The notes below the pieces were generated by a model that did not search any database, was not told where the DNA came from, and saw only the letters and a list, made by a program, of their open reading frames with translations. A program made the position numbers and the translations under genes. A DNA stretch of 34,447 bases from Caulobacteraceae bacterium (GTDB lineage Bacteria > Pseudomonadota > Alphaproteobacteria > Caulobacterales > Caulobacteraceae), in assembly GCA_019232665.1 (NCBI GenBank), contig JAFANN010000262.1, positions 1 through 34,447 of the forward strand, read 5' to 3'. Positions within the stretch are counted from its first letter, which is position 1; every line of letters starts with the position of its first letter. Below, piece by piece: positions 19,026 to 30,100 of the stretch.

Positions 19026-19188
19026 GCGGCCTTCCCCCTCCGTCTCATCCCGCTTCGCGGGCTGAGCCACCTCCCCCGTAAAGGGGGAGGAGAGCGCTGA
19101 ATTGTTTCATAAAAAAACTCGCTCTCCTTCCCCTCCCGGGGAAGGTGGACCGGCGCGAAGCGCCGGGACGGATGGGGAAGGCCGCCGC
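19026..19188. repeat. Long palindromic intergenic repeat, copy 3
   Basis: GCGGCCTTCCCCCTCCGTC-[TCATCCCGCTTCGCGGGCTGA]-GCCACCTCCCCCGTAAAGGGGGAGGAGAGCG-loop-CGCTCTCCTTCCCCTCCCGGGGAAGGTGG-[CCGGCGCGAAGCGCCGG]-GACGGATGGGGAAGGCCGC; between convergent genes. Confidence 0.9.
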
Positions 19189-19202
19189 GACACGCCCGCC
19201 GT

Positions 19203-20183
19203 TCAATCCGTCCCGGCGAGGATGCGGCCGTAGAGGGTGGGGTCGACGTTGCCGCCGGAGAGGATGATCACGGTGGCTTGCCCCGGGTCGGGGCGGATCT
19301 TGCCGCTGAGCAGGGCGGCGAGGGCGACCGATCCGCCGGGTTCGACCACCAGCTTCAGCTCCTGGAAGGCGAAGCGCATGGCCTGGGCGACCTCGGCGTC
19401 GTCGACAGTCTCCGCGCCGGAGAGGCATGACTTGAGGATCGGGAATGTGAGCTCCCCGGGCATCGGCGATTCCAGCGCGTCGCACAGCGAACGCTGCGCG
19501 GGCGGCGCGCCCACGCGCTTGCCCGCCTCCAGCGAGCGTCGCGTGTCGTCGAAGCCTTCCGGCTCGACGGCCCAGATCTGCGCCCAGGGCGCATGCGCCT
19601 TGATCGCCAGGCACACGCCGCTCATCAGCCCGCCGCCGCCGACGGGGCCGATCACCGTGGCGATGCGTTCGCCGAGCGCCTCGGCCTGCTCGACGATCTC
19701 CAGCCCTGCCGTGCCCTGGCCGGCGATGACAAAGGGATCGTCGAAAGCCGGCACCACCACCGCTCCGCGCTGGCGGGCCAGCTCGGCGGCGATCTCCTCG
19801 CGGCTCTCGCGCGCGCGGTCGTAGAAGCGGATCTCGGCGCCATAGTTGCGGGTCGCCTCCGCCTTCACCTTCGGCGCGTCCGACGGCATGACGATCAGCA
19901 CCGGCATGTCGAGGGCGCGTCCGGCGAGCGCGACTCCCTGAGCGTGGTTGCCGGAGGAGAAGGCGACGACGCCGCGCTTGCGCTCGTCCTCGGAGAGCCG
20001 GCTCAGGCGATTGTAGGCGCCGCGGAACTTGAAGGCGCCGACGCGCTGGAAGGTCTCGGCCTTGATCAGGATCCGGCCGCCAACACGCGCCTCCAGCGCG
20101 GGGCTCTCGAGCAGGGGCGTGCGCACGGCCACGCCCTCGATCTGCCGCGCCGCGTCGCGGACGTCGTCGATCGTCACGCTCAT
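19203..20183 (-). CDS. Threonine ammonia-lyase / serine-threonine dehydratase (PLP fold II), no ACT domain
   Basis: [57 protein letters not shown]. Confidence 0.92.
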   Translation of the reverse strand: MSVTIDDVRDAARQIEGVAVRTPLLESPALEARVGGRILIKAETFQRVGAFKFRGAYNRLSRLSEDERKRGVVAFSSGNHAQGVALAGRALDMPVLIVMPSDAPKVKAEATRNYGAEIRFYDRARESREEIAAELARQRGAVVVPAFDDPFVIAGQGTAGLEIVEQAEALGERIATVIGPVGGGGLMSGVCLAIKAHAPWAQIWAVEPEGFDDTRRSLEAGKRVGAPPAQRSLCDALESPMPGELTFPILKSCLSGAETVDDAEVAQAMRFAFQELKLVVEPGGSVALAALLSGKIRPDPGQATVIILSGGNVDPTLYGRILAGTD

Positions 20184-20599
20184 CGGGCGAAGACCTGCGC
20201 GTCGTCGGCGAAGGCCTTGAACTCCAGTGCGTTGCCCGAGGGGTCCTTGACGAACATCGTGCTCTGCTCGCCGGGCAGGCCGACAAAGCGCGTCTGCGGC
20301 TCGATGATGAAGCGGACGCCGGCAGCCTTCAGGCGCTCGGCCAGGATGCGCCAGTCGGCAGGCTCGAGGATCAGGCCGAAGTGGCGCACCGGCACGTCCT
20401 CGCCATCGACGGGGTTGGTCGCCGCCTCACGCAGCTCCTCCGGCGCGAGGTGCGCCACGATCTGATGGCCGTACAGGTCGAAGTCGACCCAGTCCTCGGC
20501 GCTGCGCCCCTCGGGGCAGCCGAGCACGCCGCCGTAGAAGGCGCGCGCCGCCGCCAGATCGTGGACTGGGAAGGCGAGATGGAAGCGTGGGCGGGTCAT
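20180..20599 (-). CDS. VOC-family (glyoxalase/dioxygenase-like) protein
   Basis: [31 protein letters not shown]...[11 protein letters not shown]...[16 protein letters not shown]; 4-nt overlap with the downstream gene. Confidence 0.88.
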   Translation of the reverse strand: MTRPRFHLAFPVHDLAAARAFYGGVLGCPEGRSAEDWVDFDLYGHQIVAHLAPEELREAATNPVDGEDVPVRHFGLILEPADWRILAERLKAAGVRFIIEPQTRFVGLPGEQSTMFVKDPSGNALEFKAFADDAQVFAR

Positions 20600-20712
20600 G
20601 CGCCGGCTCTTAGCGCATGTCACCGGGCGCGGGGAGCGCCCGCCCTGGACTTTGGGCCTCACTCGCGGTCACTTGGCCGCCCGTCGCTCGCCTATCCGGA
20701 GAAAGCCTCGAC

Positions 20713-21927
20713 ATGAACGTCATGACCATCGACGCGCACGGCTGGAAAGCCGCTGGAGACGCGGGCCTGGAAAGCGCCATCGAGCTTCGTCGGGCGATCC
20801 ACGCCGAGCCGGAGCTCGGCCTCGATCTTCCCAAGACGACGGCCAAGGTGAAGGCGGCGCTCGCGGGCCTGCCGCTGGAGATCCGCGAAGGCCACTCCAC
20901 GAGCGGCGTCCTAGCCATCCTGCGCGGCCCGGCCAACGGCCGCACGGTGCTTCTGCGCGGCGACATGGACGCGCTGCCGCTGACCGAGGAAACCGGCTTG
21001 CCCTTCTCCTCCCTGAACGTCGGCGCGATGCACGCCTGCGGCCACGACACCCACGTGGCCATGCTGGCCGGCGCCGCGCGGGCCCTGTGCGAGCGGCGCG
21101 AGCGCCTGGCGGGCACGGTGATGTTCATGTTCCAGCCGGGCGAGGAGGGGCACCACGGCGCCCGCTTCATGCTGGAGGACGGGCTGATCGATCCGCTGCC
21201 CGACGTCGCCTTCGCCCTGCACATCTCGCCGAACATGCCCAGCGGCGTCTTCGCCGGCCGCACTGGCCCGCTGCTGGCCGCCGCCGACAAGGTGACGGTG
21301 AAGGTGACCGGCCAGGGCGGTCACGCCTCGATGCCGCAGGACGCGGTCGATCCGATCCCGGTCCTCTGCGAGATCGTCACCGCCATCCAGGCAATGGTCA
21401 CGCGGCGGATCTCCGTCTTCGAACCGGCGGTCGTCACGATCGCCCACATCGACGCCGGCACGACAAACAACGTCATTCCCGAATCCGGCCGTATGGTGGG
21501 GACGATCCGCACCTTCTCCGAGCGCACGCGGAAGATGGTCCACGAAGGGATAGCGCGGGTCGCCGAGAACATCGCCGCCGCCCACCTCGCGCGCGCCCAG
21601 ATCGACATCGATCCCGGCTTCCCCGTCACGGTCTGCGACGGCCGCGTCACCGAGCTCGCCGCGCGAACCGCCCGCACGGTCTTCGGCGAGGACGGCTGGA
21701 TGACCATGCCGCACCCGATCATGGGGGCGGAGGACTTCTCCTACGTCCTGCAAAAAGTCCCCGGCGCCATGGCCTTCCTCGGCGCCGCGCCCGAGGGCGG
21801 GGACTACCGCACCTGCTGCGCCCTGCACTCGAACCGCATGGTCCTCGACGAGCGGGTGATGGCGCGGGGCATCGCCATGCACTGCGCCATGGCGGAGGCC
21901 GCGCTCTCGTCCGACTTCGAGCTCTAG
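20713..21927 (+). CDS. M20-family amidohydrolase (N-acyl-amino-acid/hippurate hydrolase-like)
   Basis: ELRRAIHAEPELGLDLPKT; LRGDMDALPLTEETGLPFSS; MHACGHDTHVAMLAGAA; FMFQPGEEGHHGA; MGAEDFSYVLQKVPGAMAFLG. Confidence 0.92.
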   Translation: MNVMTIDAHGWKAAGDAGLESAIELRRAIHAEPELGLDLPKTTAKVKAALAGLPLEIREGHSTSGVLAILRGPANGRTVLLRGDMDALPLTEETGLPFSSLNVGAMHACGHDTHVAMLAGAARALCERRERLAGTVMFMFQPGEEGHHGARFMLEDGLIDPLPDVAFALHISPNMPSGVFAGRTGPLLAAADKVTVKVTGQGGHASMPQDAVDPIPVLCEIVTAIQAMVTRRISVFEPAVVTIAHIDAGTTNNVIPESGRMVGTIRTFSERTRKMVHEGIARVAENIAAAHLARAQIDIDPGFPVTVCDGRVTELAARTARTVFGEDGWMTMPHPIMGAEDFSYVLQKVPGAMAFLGAAPEGGDYRTCCALHSNRMVLDERVMARGIAMHCAMAEAALSSDFEL

Positions 21928-21934
21928 AAGACGC

Positions 21935-23206
21935 GTGGGGGCCGGCGTCGAAACCACGGCGCCGCCACTGACGGCGCCACGGCTGCCCATCTGGGTGATG
22001 GGACTGGCGATGGCCCCGTTCGGCCTGCTCGGCGGGGTCTGGGCGGTCACCACGCCCCAGCTCCTTGCCTCCCAACACGTCCCCGAACCGATGATCGCCA
22101 CCGTCACGGCGCTCTCGGGGTTGCCGACCTCCGTCGGCTTCCTCGCCTCACCAGTGCTGGACGTGTGGATCAGCCGGCGCGCCTGGACCCTCGGATTGGC
22201 GGTCCTCACGGGACTGCTGCTGTTCGCGGCCCTCCTCTGCCATCAGAGCGTCCTCGCCATCGGCGCCTTTCTCTTCCTCGCCTGGTTCTCCGCCATCCTC
22301 TTCGCCGGCGTGGCCGGGGCGTGGCTAAGCAGCCTGTTGCCTCAGGAGAAGCGCGCGAGCCTGGCGGCGTGGAGCACGGTGGGGAACACGGGCGCCGGAG
22401 GTCTGGCGGTGTTCATCGCCATGCCTCTCCTGCGCGATCTTCCCTTCCTCGCGGGCGCGGCGGTGCTTGGACTGGCGGTGATGGCGCCAGTTCTTCCCCT
22501 CCTCCTGCTCGAGGCGCCGCCGCCGGACGCCCGCCTCTCGAACGAAGGGCTCACAGCGTTCCTGCGCGACCTTCGCACCCTGGCGACGCGCCCGCACATC
22601 GTGCGCCTGCTCATCCTCTTCTTGGCGCCTGCCGCGGCCTTCTCCTTGACCAACCTGCTGGGCGGGCTTGGCGATCAGTTCCGGGCGTCGGAGCGGTTCG
22701 TCTCCACCGTGGGGGGCGCAGGCGTCACCGTGGCGGGGATCATCGGCTCGCTGCTCGTTCCGCGCCTTCTCAAGCTCACGACGCCCGTGCGCCTCTACCT
22801 GCTCATCGGAAGCGTGGGGGCCCTGTTTACGGCAGGCCTGCTGCTGGCTCCGCACGGGCCCGCGACCTTCGCCGTGGCCATGATCGGGGAAAACGCTTTC
22901 CAGGCCGCCGCCTTCACGGCCTCCTTCGCCATCACCTTCCGGTCGGTCGGAACCGACAACCCGCTGGCCGCGACCCAGGTCTCGTTGCTCACCGGCGCCG
23001 GCAACGGGCCGATAACCTACATGCAGATCCTAGATGGCCGGGCGTACGGCGCGGCCGGCATAGCAGGCGCATTCGCCTTCGACAGCGCCGTCAGCCTTGT
23101 GGCCTGCGCAATCATGGCGCTCTGGCTGTGGCGGCGTCAGGAGCCGGACCTGCCGGACGGGAGCGGAGACGCCGGAGCGGTTGTCGCCGACCCCGCCGGC
23201 GGCTAA
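21935..23206 (+). CDS. MFS transporter (PAT/AmpG-like)
   Basis: About 12 hydrophobic segments; GLAMAPFGLLGGVWAVTTPQLLASQ...LPTSVGFLASPVLDV. Confidence 0.8.
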   Translation: MGAGVETTAPPLTAPRLPIWVMGLAMAPFGLLGGVWAVTTPQLLASQHVPEPMIATVTALSGLPTSVGFLASPVLDVWISRRAWTLGLAVLTGLLLFAALLCHQSVLAIGAFLFLAWFSAILFAGVAGAWLSSLLPQEKRASLAAWSTVGNTGAGGLAVFIAMPLLRDLPFLAGAAVLGLAVMAPVLPLLLLEAPPPDARLSNEGLTAFLRDLRTLATRPHIVRLLILFLAPAAAFSLTNLLGGLGDQFRASERFVSTVGGAGVTVAGIIGSLLVPRLLKLTTPVRLYLLIGSVGALFTAGLLLAPHGPATFAVAMIGENAFQAAAFTASFAITFRSVGTDNPLAATQVSLLTGAGNGPITYMQILDGRAYGAAGIAGAFAFDSAVSLVACAIMALWLWRRQEPDLPDGSGDAGAVVADPAGG

Positions 23207-23275
23207 AGGGCCGCGGAAAGGCCGCCCACGCACCATCCGGCGCCGCCTTTCCGCCAGGTTCACGCGGAGGCTGCT

Positions 23276-24565
<1,290 letters not shown>

Positions 24566-24590
24566 TCGGGCGAACGCTCTCCTTAAAAAT

Positions 24591-24642
24591 CCCGTCATCC
24601 GCATCTCCGCGTCACTGCGTTTCGCTGCGTGCGGGATGACGG
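24591..24642. repeat. Intergenic hairpin repeat CCCGTCATCCGCA...TGCGGGATGACGG
   Basis: 13-bp inverted arms (24591-24603 / 24630-24642) downstream of purA. Confidence 0.75.
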
Positions 24643-24686
24643 AGTTGTTTGGGGCTTCAAAGAGGCGCGCTCGAGGAGAGCAGGCA

Positions 24687-25448
24687 TTGGCCATCCACCC
24701 CAAGGCGAAGGCGTTCGACACGGCCGCTCCCGACTATGTCCGGGGGCGACCGGACTATCCGGCTGAGCTGCTCACCTGGTTGACCGGGCCGATGGGGATC
24801 TCCGCCGACGCGCGGGTCGTCGACCTGGCGGCCGGCACCGGCAAGTTCACCCGCCTGCTCGTCAAAACCGGCGCGCGCGTCATCGCCGTCGAACCGGTGG
24901 CGGGCATGCGTCGGGCGCTGCGTGACGCTCTTCCTCAGGTGGAGACCCTGAAGGGAACGGCGACGGCGATTCCGCTAGGCGATGGGGTCGCTGCGGCCGT
25001 GCTTTGCGCCCAGGCCTTCCACTGGTTCGCCAACGCTGACGCCCTGACCGAGATCGCCCGCGTGGTCGAAGCCGGCGGCCGCTTCGGTCTGGTGTGGAAC
25101 GTGCGCGACGATCGCGTCCCCTGGGTGAAGCGTATCAGCGAGATCCTCGACAGCCGCGAGGCCGATACGCCGAGGCACGCGACAGGCGAGTGGCGGCGCC
25201 TGTTCCCGTCCCGTCATTTCGGCCCACTGCACGAAACCGAATTCACACATGGCCACACGGGCGCGCCCGGCGATGTCATCGTCGCGCGCGTGAAATCCGT
25301 GAGTTTCATCGCCGCCCTGCCGCTGAAGGAGCTCGCCAAGGTCGAGGCGGAGGTCCGCGCGGTGATCGACAGCGAGGCGGAGCTGCGCGGGAAGGGCGAA
25401 GTGACCTTCCCCTATGTGACCCGCGCTTACTGGACCCAGCGGCTGTAG
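24687..25448 (+). CDS. Class I SAM-dependent methyltransferase
   Basis: VVDLAAGTGKFTRLLVKTGARVIAVEPVAGM...AVLCAQAFHWFANADALTEIARVVEAGGRFGLVWN. ORF opens at 24636 but this overlaps the hairpin; TTG at 24687 likelier. Confidence 0.85.
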   Translation: MAIHPKAKAFDTAAPDYVRGRPDYPAELLTWLTGPMGISADARVVDLAAGTGKFTRLLVKTGARVIAVEPVAGMRRALRDALPQVETLKGTATAIPLGDGVAAAVLCAQAFHWFANADALTEIARVVEAGGRFGLVWNVRDDRVPWVKRISEILDSREADTPRHATGEWRRLFPSRHFGPLHETEFTHGHTGAPGDVIVARVKSVSFIAALPLKELAKVEAEVRAVIDSEAELRGKGEVTFPYVTRAYWTQRL

Positions 25449-25461
25449 GACGATCTGCTTC

Positions 25462-25833
25462 TCAGGTCAGCATGTGCTCGCCGATGGCGCGGGCGACGGC
25501 GTCGCTGTCGAGGGGCTTTTCGAAGCGTGCGACTTTCGAGAATCGTTCGGGAATAGACTGCGACTCATAGCCGGTCGTGAAGCAGAATGGGACATTGCGA
25601 GCCTCGAGGGCTTCTGCGACCGGAAAGACCTTCTCCCGGCCAAGGTTGACGTCCAATAAAGCGCCGTCCATTCGAGCGCCCGTTTCTATCAGACGCAATG
25701 CGTCTGACACAGTACGCACCGGCCCAAGTACTATGGCGCCCGCTTCCTGCAATGAGTGCGACAGGTCATCTGCGAGGAGAAATTCATCCTCGACCACCAA
25801 TACGCATCGCCCGCGGAGATGATGTTCACCCAT
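25462..25833 (-). CDS. Single-domain response regulator (FAT GUY-like receiver)
   Basis: VLVVEDEFLLADDLSHSLQEAGAIVLGPVRTVSDAL...DGALLDVNLG...VPFCFTTGYES...RFEKPLDSDAV; no output domain. Confidence 0.88.
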   Translation of the reverse strand: MGEHHLRGRCVLVVEDEFLLADDLSHSLQEAGAIVLGPVRTVSDALRLIETGARMDGALLDVNLGREKVFPVAEALEARNVPFCFTTGYESQSIPERFSKVARFEKPLDSDAVARAIGEHMLT

Positions 25834-25975
25834 CGGCTGGCGACCCTCCGAAGACCCTCCCCGCCTTGGTATTCGCGAAGGCAAGAGGATACAACGTGCC
25901 TGAAGAGACGGAAGCTCTCATTTGTACGGAAAAACAAGCTTAACAGATCTTATTGCATAGCCGAACGTCCGCCAG

Positions 25976-26000
25976 GGAACCGGCCATGTTGGGCGCGGTT
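25976..26000 (+). promoter_or_regulatory. Candidate ECF (EcfG-like) promoter: GGAAC-N17-GTT
   Basis: GGAAC 25976-25980, 17 nt, GTT 25998-26000; 28 nt before the cheB-like ATG at 26029. Confidence 0.4.
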
Positions 26001-26028
26001 CGTTCAAGGGGCCAGCGCGACGAGGGTT

Positions 26029-27039
26029 ATGAGCAAGCGGGATATCGTGGCGATCGGAGGTTCTGCAGGGAGCGCGGCAGCTCTGCGAAAGATCGTCGCC
26101 GCCCTTCCCCTGGATTTTTCCGGATCGGTTTTCGTGACCGTTCACATTCCCACTACCCAGCCGAGCCATCTGGCCGAGGTTCTGGGCAAATCCGGCGAGC
26201 TGCCGGTCGCGATCGCCCTGGACGGCCAGCCGATCGAACGGGGCCAGATCTATGTCGCCCCCATGGACCGGCACATGCTGCTGATGAACGGGGCGATCCG
26301 GCTGGGCGCCGGGCCGCGGGAGAATCTGGTCCGCCCGTCCATCGATCCGATGTTCCGGTCCGCAGCCATGTCGTTCGGGTCCCGCGTGATCGGGGTGGTC
26401 CTCAGCGGACTGCTCAACGACGGCGCATCGGGTCTTTTCGCGATCAAGAGCGCGGGCGGCGTCGCCATCGTCCAGCATCCGCTCGACGCGCAGGAGAGCA
26501 GCATGCCCCGGGCGGCCCTCGAGGCTGTCGACGTCGACCACGCGGCGCGGGCGGACGAACTGGGCGAGCTCATCGCCTCGCTCGCCCGAACCGAAGCCGG
26601 ACCGTCGAGGGCTGTCCCCGACAGCGTGGCGTTCGAGGTCAAGGTGGCTTGCGGAGGACGCGTGGGTTCGGACACGCTGCACCGGTTCGCCAGCCCGGCC
26701 ACACTGACCTGCCCCGAGTGCGGCGGCGTCCTGTCGGAGGTGCAAGGCGAGAAGCCGCTCCGCTTCCGCTGCCAGATCGGCCACGCTTACACGGCCGAGG
26801 AGCTTGCGGACCACCACGAGCTGCTCGACGAGGCGATCGGGGTCGCCATGAGAATCATGGAAGAGCGGGTCACTCTGGTACGGCGAATGGCGCAGGACGC
26901 GCGCGAAACCGGCCGCAAGGCGGTGGCTGAGCTCTATGACACGCGTGCGGCCGAGTACCGGCGCTATGCGGACACGCTCCGTCAGGCCGCCCAAATCTCG
27001 ATGGCCGCCAGTAGAGAAGCGAACGAAGACGCTGCTTAG
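26029..27039 (+). CDS. Stand-alone CheB-type protein-glutamate methylesterase with C-terminal Cys/His motif region
   Basis: DIVAIGGSAGSAAAL (Ser), FVTVHIPTT (His), GVVLSGLLNDGASGLFAIK (Asp), IVQHPLDAQESSMPRAAL; no receiver domain; tail CPECGG...FRCQIGHAYTAEEL. Confidence 0.92.
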   Translation: MSKRDIVAIGGSAGSAAALRKIVAALPLDFSGSVFVTVHIPTTQPSHLAEVLGKSGELPVAIALDGQPIERGQIYVAPMDRHMLLMNGAIRLGAGPRENLVRPSIDPMFRSAAMSFGSRVIGVVLSGLLNDGASGLFAIKSAGGVAIVQHPLDAQESSMPRAALEAVDVDHAARADELGELIASLARTEAGPSRAVPDSVAFEVKVACGGRVGSDTLHRFASPATLTCPECGGVLSEVQGEKPLRFRCQIGHAYTAEELADHHELLDEAIGVAMRIMEERVTLVRRMAQDARETGRKAVAELYDTRAAEYRRYADTLRQAAQISMAASREANEDAA

Positions 27040-27105
27040 TCGTCATTGCGCTTCTTCCCGCATCCCTAAGGGGATAGGTTAATTGACGGGAGATGGGGAG
27101 GCAGA

Positions 27106-30100
27106 TTGGCCAGACGGACCTCGAAGACGGATAAGCCCCAGCCGGTCGCCCAGCCCCCACCTGCCGTAGCGGCATGCGTCGCTGTAGCGGTGGCGCCTGG
27201 ATCGACTGAGACCCTGATACAGTTCCTGGGCGGGCTGCCCGCCGACACCGGCGCCGCCTTCGTGTTCATCGCGCCCGGCGTTCCGAACGCGACCCTCGAT
27301 CCGTTCGCGGATCTCAGCGACTTCACCTCGATGCCGATCGCGCCCGCGACCTCTGAAACGGTCCTCGCGGCCGACCATGGCTATGTCTGTCCTCAAGGTC
27401 AGGTTGTCGTGATCGAGAAGGGGCGCCTGCGCCTCGAGCCGGCAAAGCCCGGCGACGGACGGATCGACAGCCTCGTCGTCACTTTGGCCGAGGCCTATGA
27501 AGAGCGCTCCGCCGTAGTCCTGCTGGGCCCCCTCGGCAGCGATGGTGTCACGGGCGTGACCGCGACCAAGCGATTGGGGGGGCTGTCGGTCGCCGAAGGC
27601 ACCGAAGAATCCCTCGAGCCAGCCGCCACGGCCGTCACCGCCGCGGGAATTGCTGACATGCGCCTCCCCGCCAGCAGGATAGGCGTCGAGATCCTCGAGT
27701 ACCTCTCCAACATCTCGCGCTCGGAGGCTCATGAGGAAAAGCGCGAAACGGAAGCGGACGCCGGCCCGTCTCTCGCGCGCATCGCCGCCATTCTGCGCAA
27801 TGTGACCGGCAACGACTTCAACGGCTACAAACACGCCACCTTCCTGCGACGCGTCCAGCGCCGGATGCAGGTGGTCCACGCCAGCGACCTGGATTCCTAC
27901 ATCGACCTGCTGCGCCGCGACCCGCAGGAGGTCCAGCATCTGTTCCAGGACCTGCTGATCAGCGTCACGCACTTCTTCCGCGATCCCGGCGAATTCGAAA
28001 TCCTTGAACAGGAAGTCATCCCGAAAATCTTCGAGAGCAAGGGCCGCGACGACCGGATTCGCGTGTGGGTGCTTGGCTGCGCTACCGGAGAGGAGGCCTA
28101 CTCGCTCGCCATCCTTCTCCGCGAGCAGATGTCGAAGATCGACACGCCGCCCCACGTCCAGATCTTCGCGACCGACATCGACGCGCGCGCCCTCGCGATC
28201 GCGCGTAGCGGGCGTTATCCCGAGCAGATCGCGCGCCACGTCTCTCCCGAGCGCCTCGCCCGCTGGTTCGTGAAGGAAGGCGTGACCTATGTGGTGTCCA
28301 AGGAACTGCGGGAGATGTGCATCTTCTCGCCGCATAACATCGTCAAGGACGCACCGTTCTCACGCATAGACTTGCTGTCCTGCCGGAATCTTCTGATCTA
28401 TTTGAATGGCTCGCTACAAGATCGGGTGATCCCGATCTTCCACTTCTCGCTCAATCCTGGTGGCTACCTCTTCCTGGGCCCGGCCGAGAACGTCACGCGC
28501 CAGCAGAAGCTCTTCGCCCAGGTCGACCGCAAGAGCCGGCTCTTCCGTCGCCTCGACACCCCCACGCGTGTCCTGCCGGACTTCCCGCTCACGCCGCGTG
28601 CGACGCACCAGGAGGGAGAGGGGCCGGGGCCCGTCCCCCGTTCGCCTCGGCCGCTCTCCAGCGGTCTCAGCCGCCGGGTCGATCACGTGGCCGAGCGCTA
28701 CGCGCCGGCCTTCGTCGTTGTCGACAGCAGTTACGACGTGCTGCACTTCTCCGGTCGCACGGGTCGGTTCCTCGAACCTGCGGCGGGGGCCGCGAGCCTG
28801 AACCTGCTCAACCTCGTCCACCGCGACCTGCGGATGGACCTCCGATCGGCGATGCACAAGTCGATCAGCCAGCACGCCCGGGCCAGCGTGCGGCATGTGC
28901 GCATGGGCGGCGGTGCGGAGGCGCGCGCGGTGAGCATCGTCGTCGAGCCCGTCTCCCGGCCCGACGAATCGGTGGCCCTGATGGTCATCTTCCAGGACGC
29001 CGGTCCGCTTCCCGAGGGGATCAACGCCGGCGAATCTTCGCGGACCGACGACCAGGTGCAGCGCCTGGAGGGGGAGCTGCGCACCGCCAAGGAGCGGCTG
29101 CAGGCGACGATCGAAGAGCTGGAGAGCACCAACGAGGAGCTGAAGTCCTCGAACGAGGAATACCAGTCGATCAACGAGGAGCTTCAGTCCGCCAACGAGG
29201 AGCTCGAGACCTCGAAGGAGGAGCTGCAGGCGGTCAACGAGGAGCTGCATACGGTCAACGGCGAGCTCGCACACCGGGTGGCCGAACTGGCGAGCTCGAA
29301 CTCGGACCTCAAGAACCTTCTCGAAAGCACGCGCATCCCGACGATCTTCCTCGACAACGACCTGCGCCTGCGGACCTTCACGCCGGTCACCACCGAAATC
29401 TTCCACATCATCGACAGCGACGTCGGCCGGCCGATCGCGCATATCACCACCCGCCTCGCCTATCCGCAGCTTCAGGACGACGCGCGCCAGGTGCTGTCCA
29501 CCCTCGGCCGCGTCGAGCGGCAGGTCGACATCGAGGAGGACGACCGCAAGTTCCTCGTTCGCGTGCTCCCCTACCGGAGCGTCGACAACTTCATTGGCGG
29601 CGTGGTCCTGACCTTCCTCGAGATTACCGGCACGGCGCGCGCGGAAGCGGCGCTGCAGACCAGCGAGCGGCGCTTTGGCGAGGCCCAGCAGCTGGCCGGC
29701 GTCGGCGTCTGGGAGTGGAACCCCGAGAGCGACGAGACCTGGTGGTCGCCGACCGTCTACGACCTGTGGGGCCTGCCAAGGTCCGAGAAGCCGCCGGCTC
29801 ACGCCGATCGCCCGGTGCACGAGGAGGACCGCGAGCAGTACCTCAAGGCGGTCGAGGAGGCCCGTGCAGGCGGGGTTTTCGACGCCGAGTGGCGCGTCGT
29901 CCTGCCGGACGGCTCGTTCCGCTGGCTGGCCGAGACGGGACGCGAGGATTCCTCCCGCGGCCGGAGGATGCTGGGGATCACCCAGGACATCACCCACCGC
30001 AAGGTGACAGAGACCCGCCTGACCATGCTTCTGGGCGAGCTGCAGCACCGGGTGCGGAATATCCTGGGCGTGGTGCGATCGATCGTGAACCGGACGGTGC

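Noticed and set aside
1249-19188. The three palindromic repeats as a CRISPR array or an IS element
   Set aside because: Copies are far apart, no regular spacers, no cas genes, no transposase or target duplications seen.
20911-22209. 432-aa minus-strand ORF opposite the M20 amidohydrolase
   Set aside because: Antisense shadow of a strongly supported gene.
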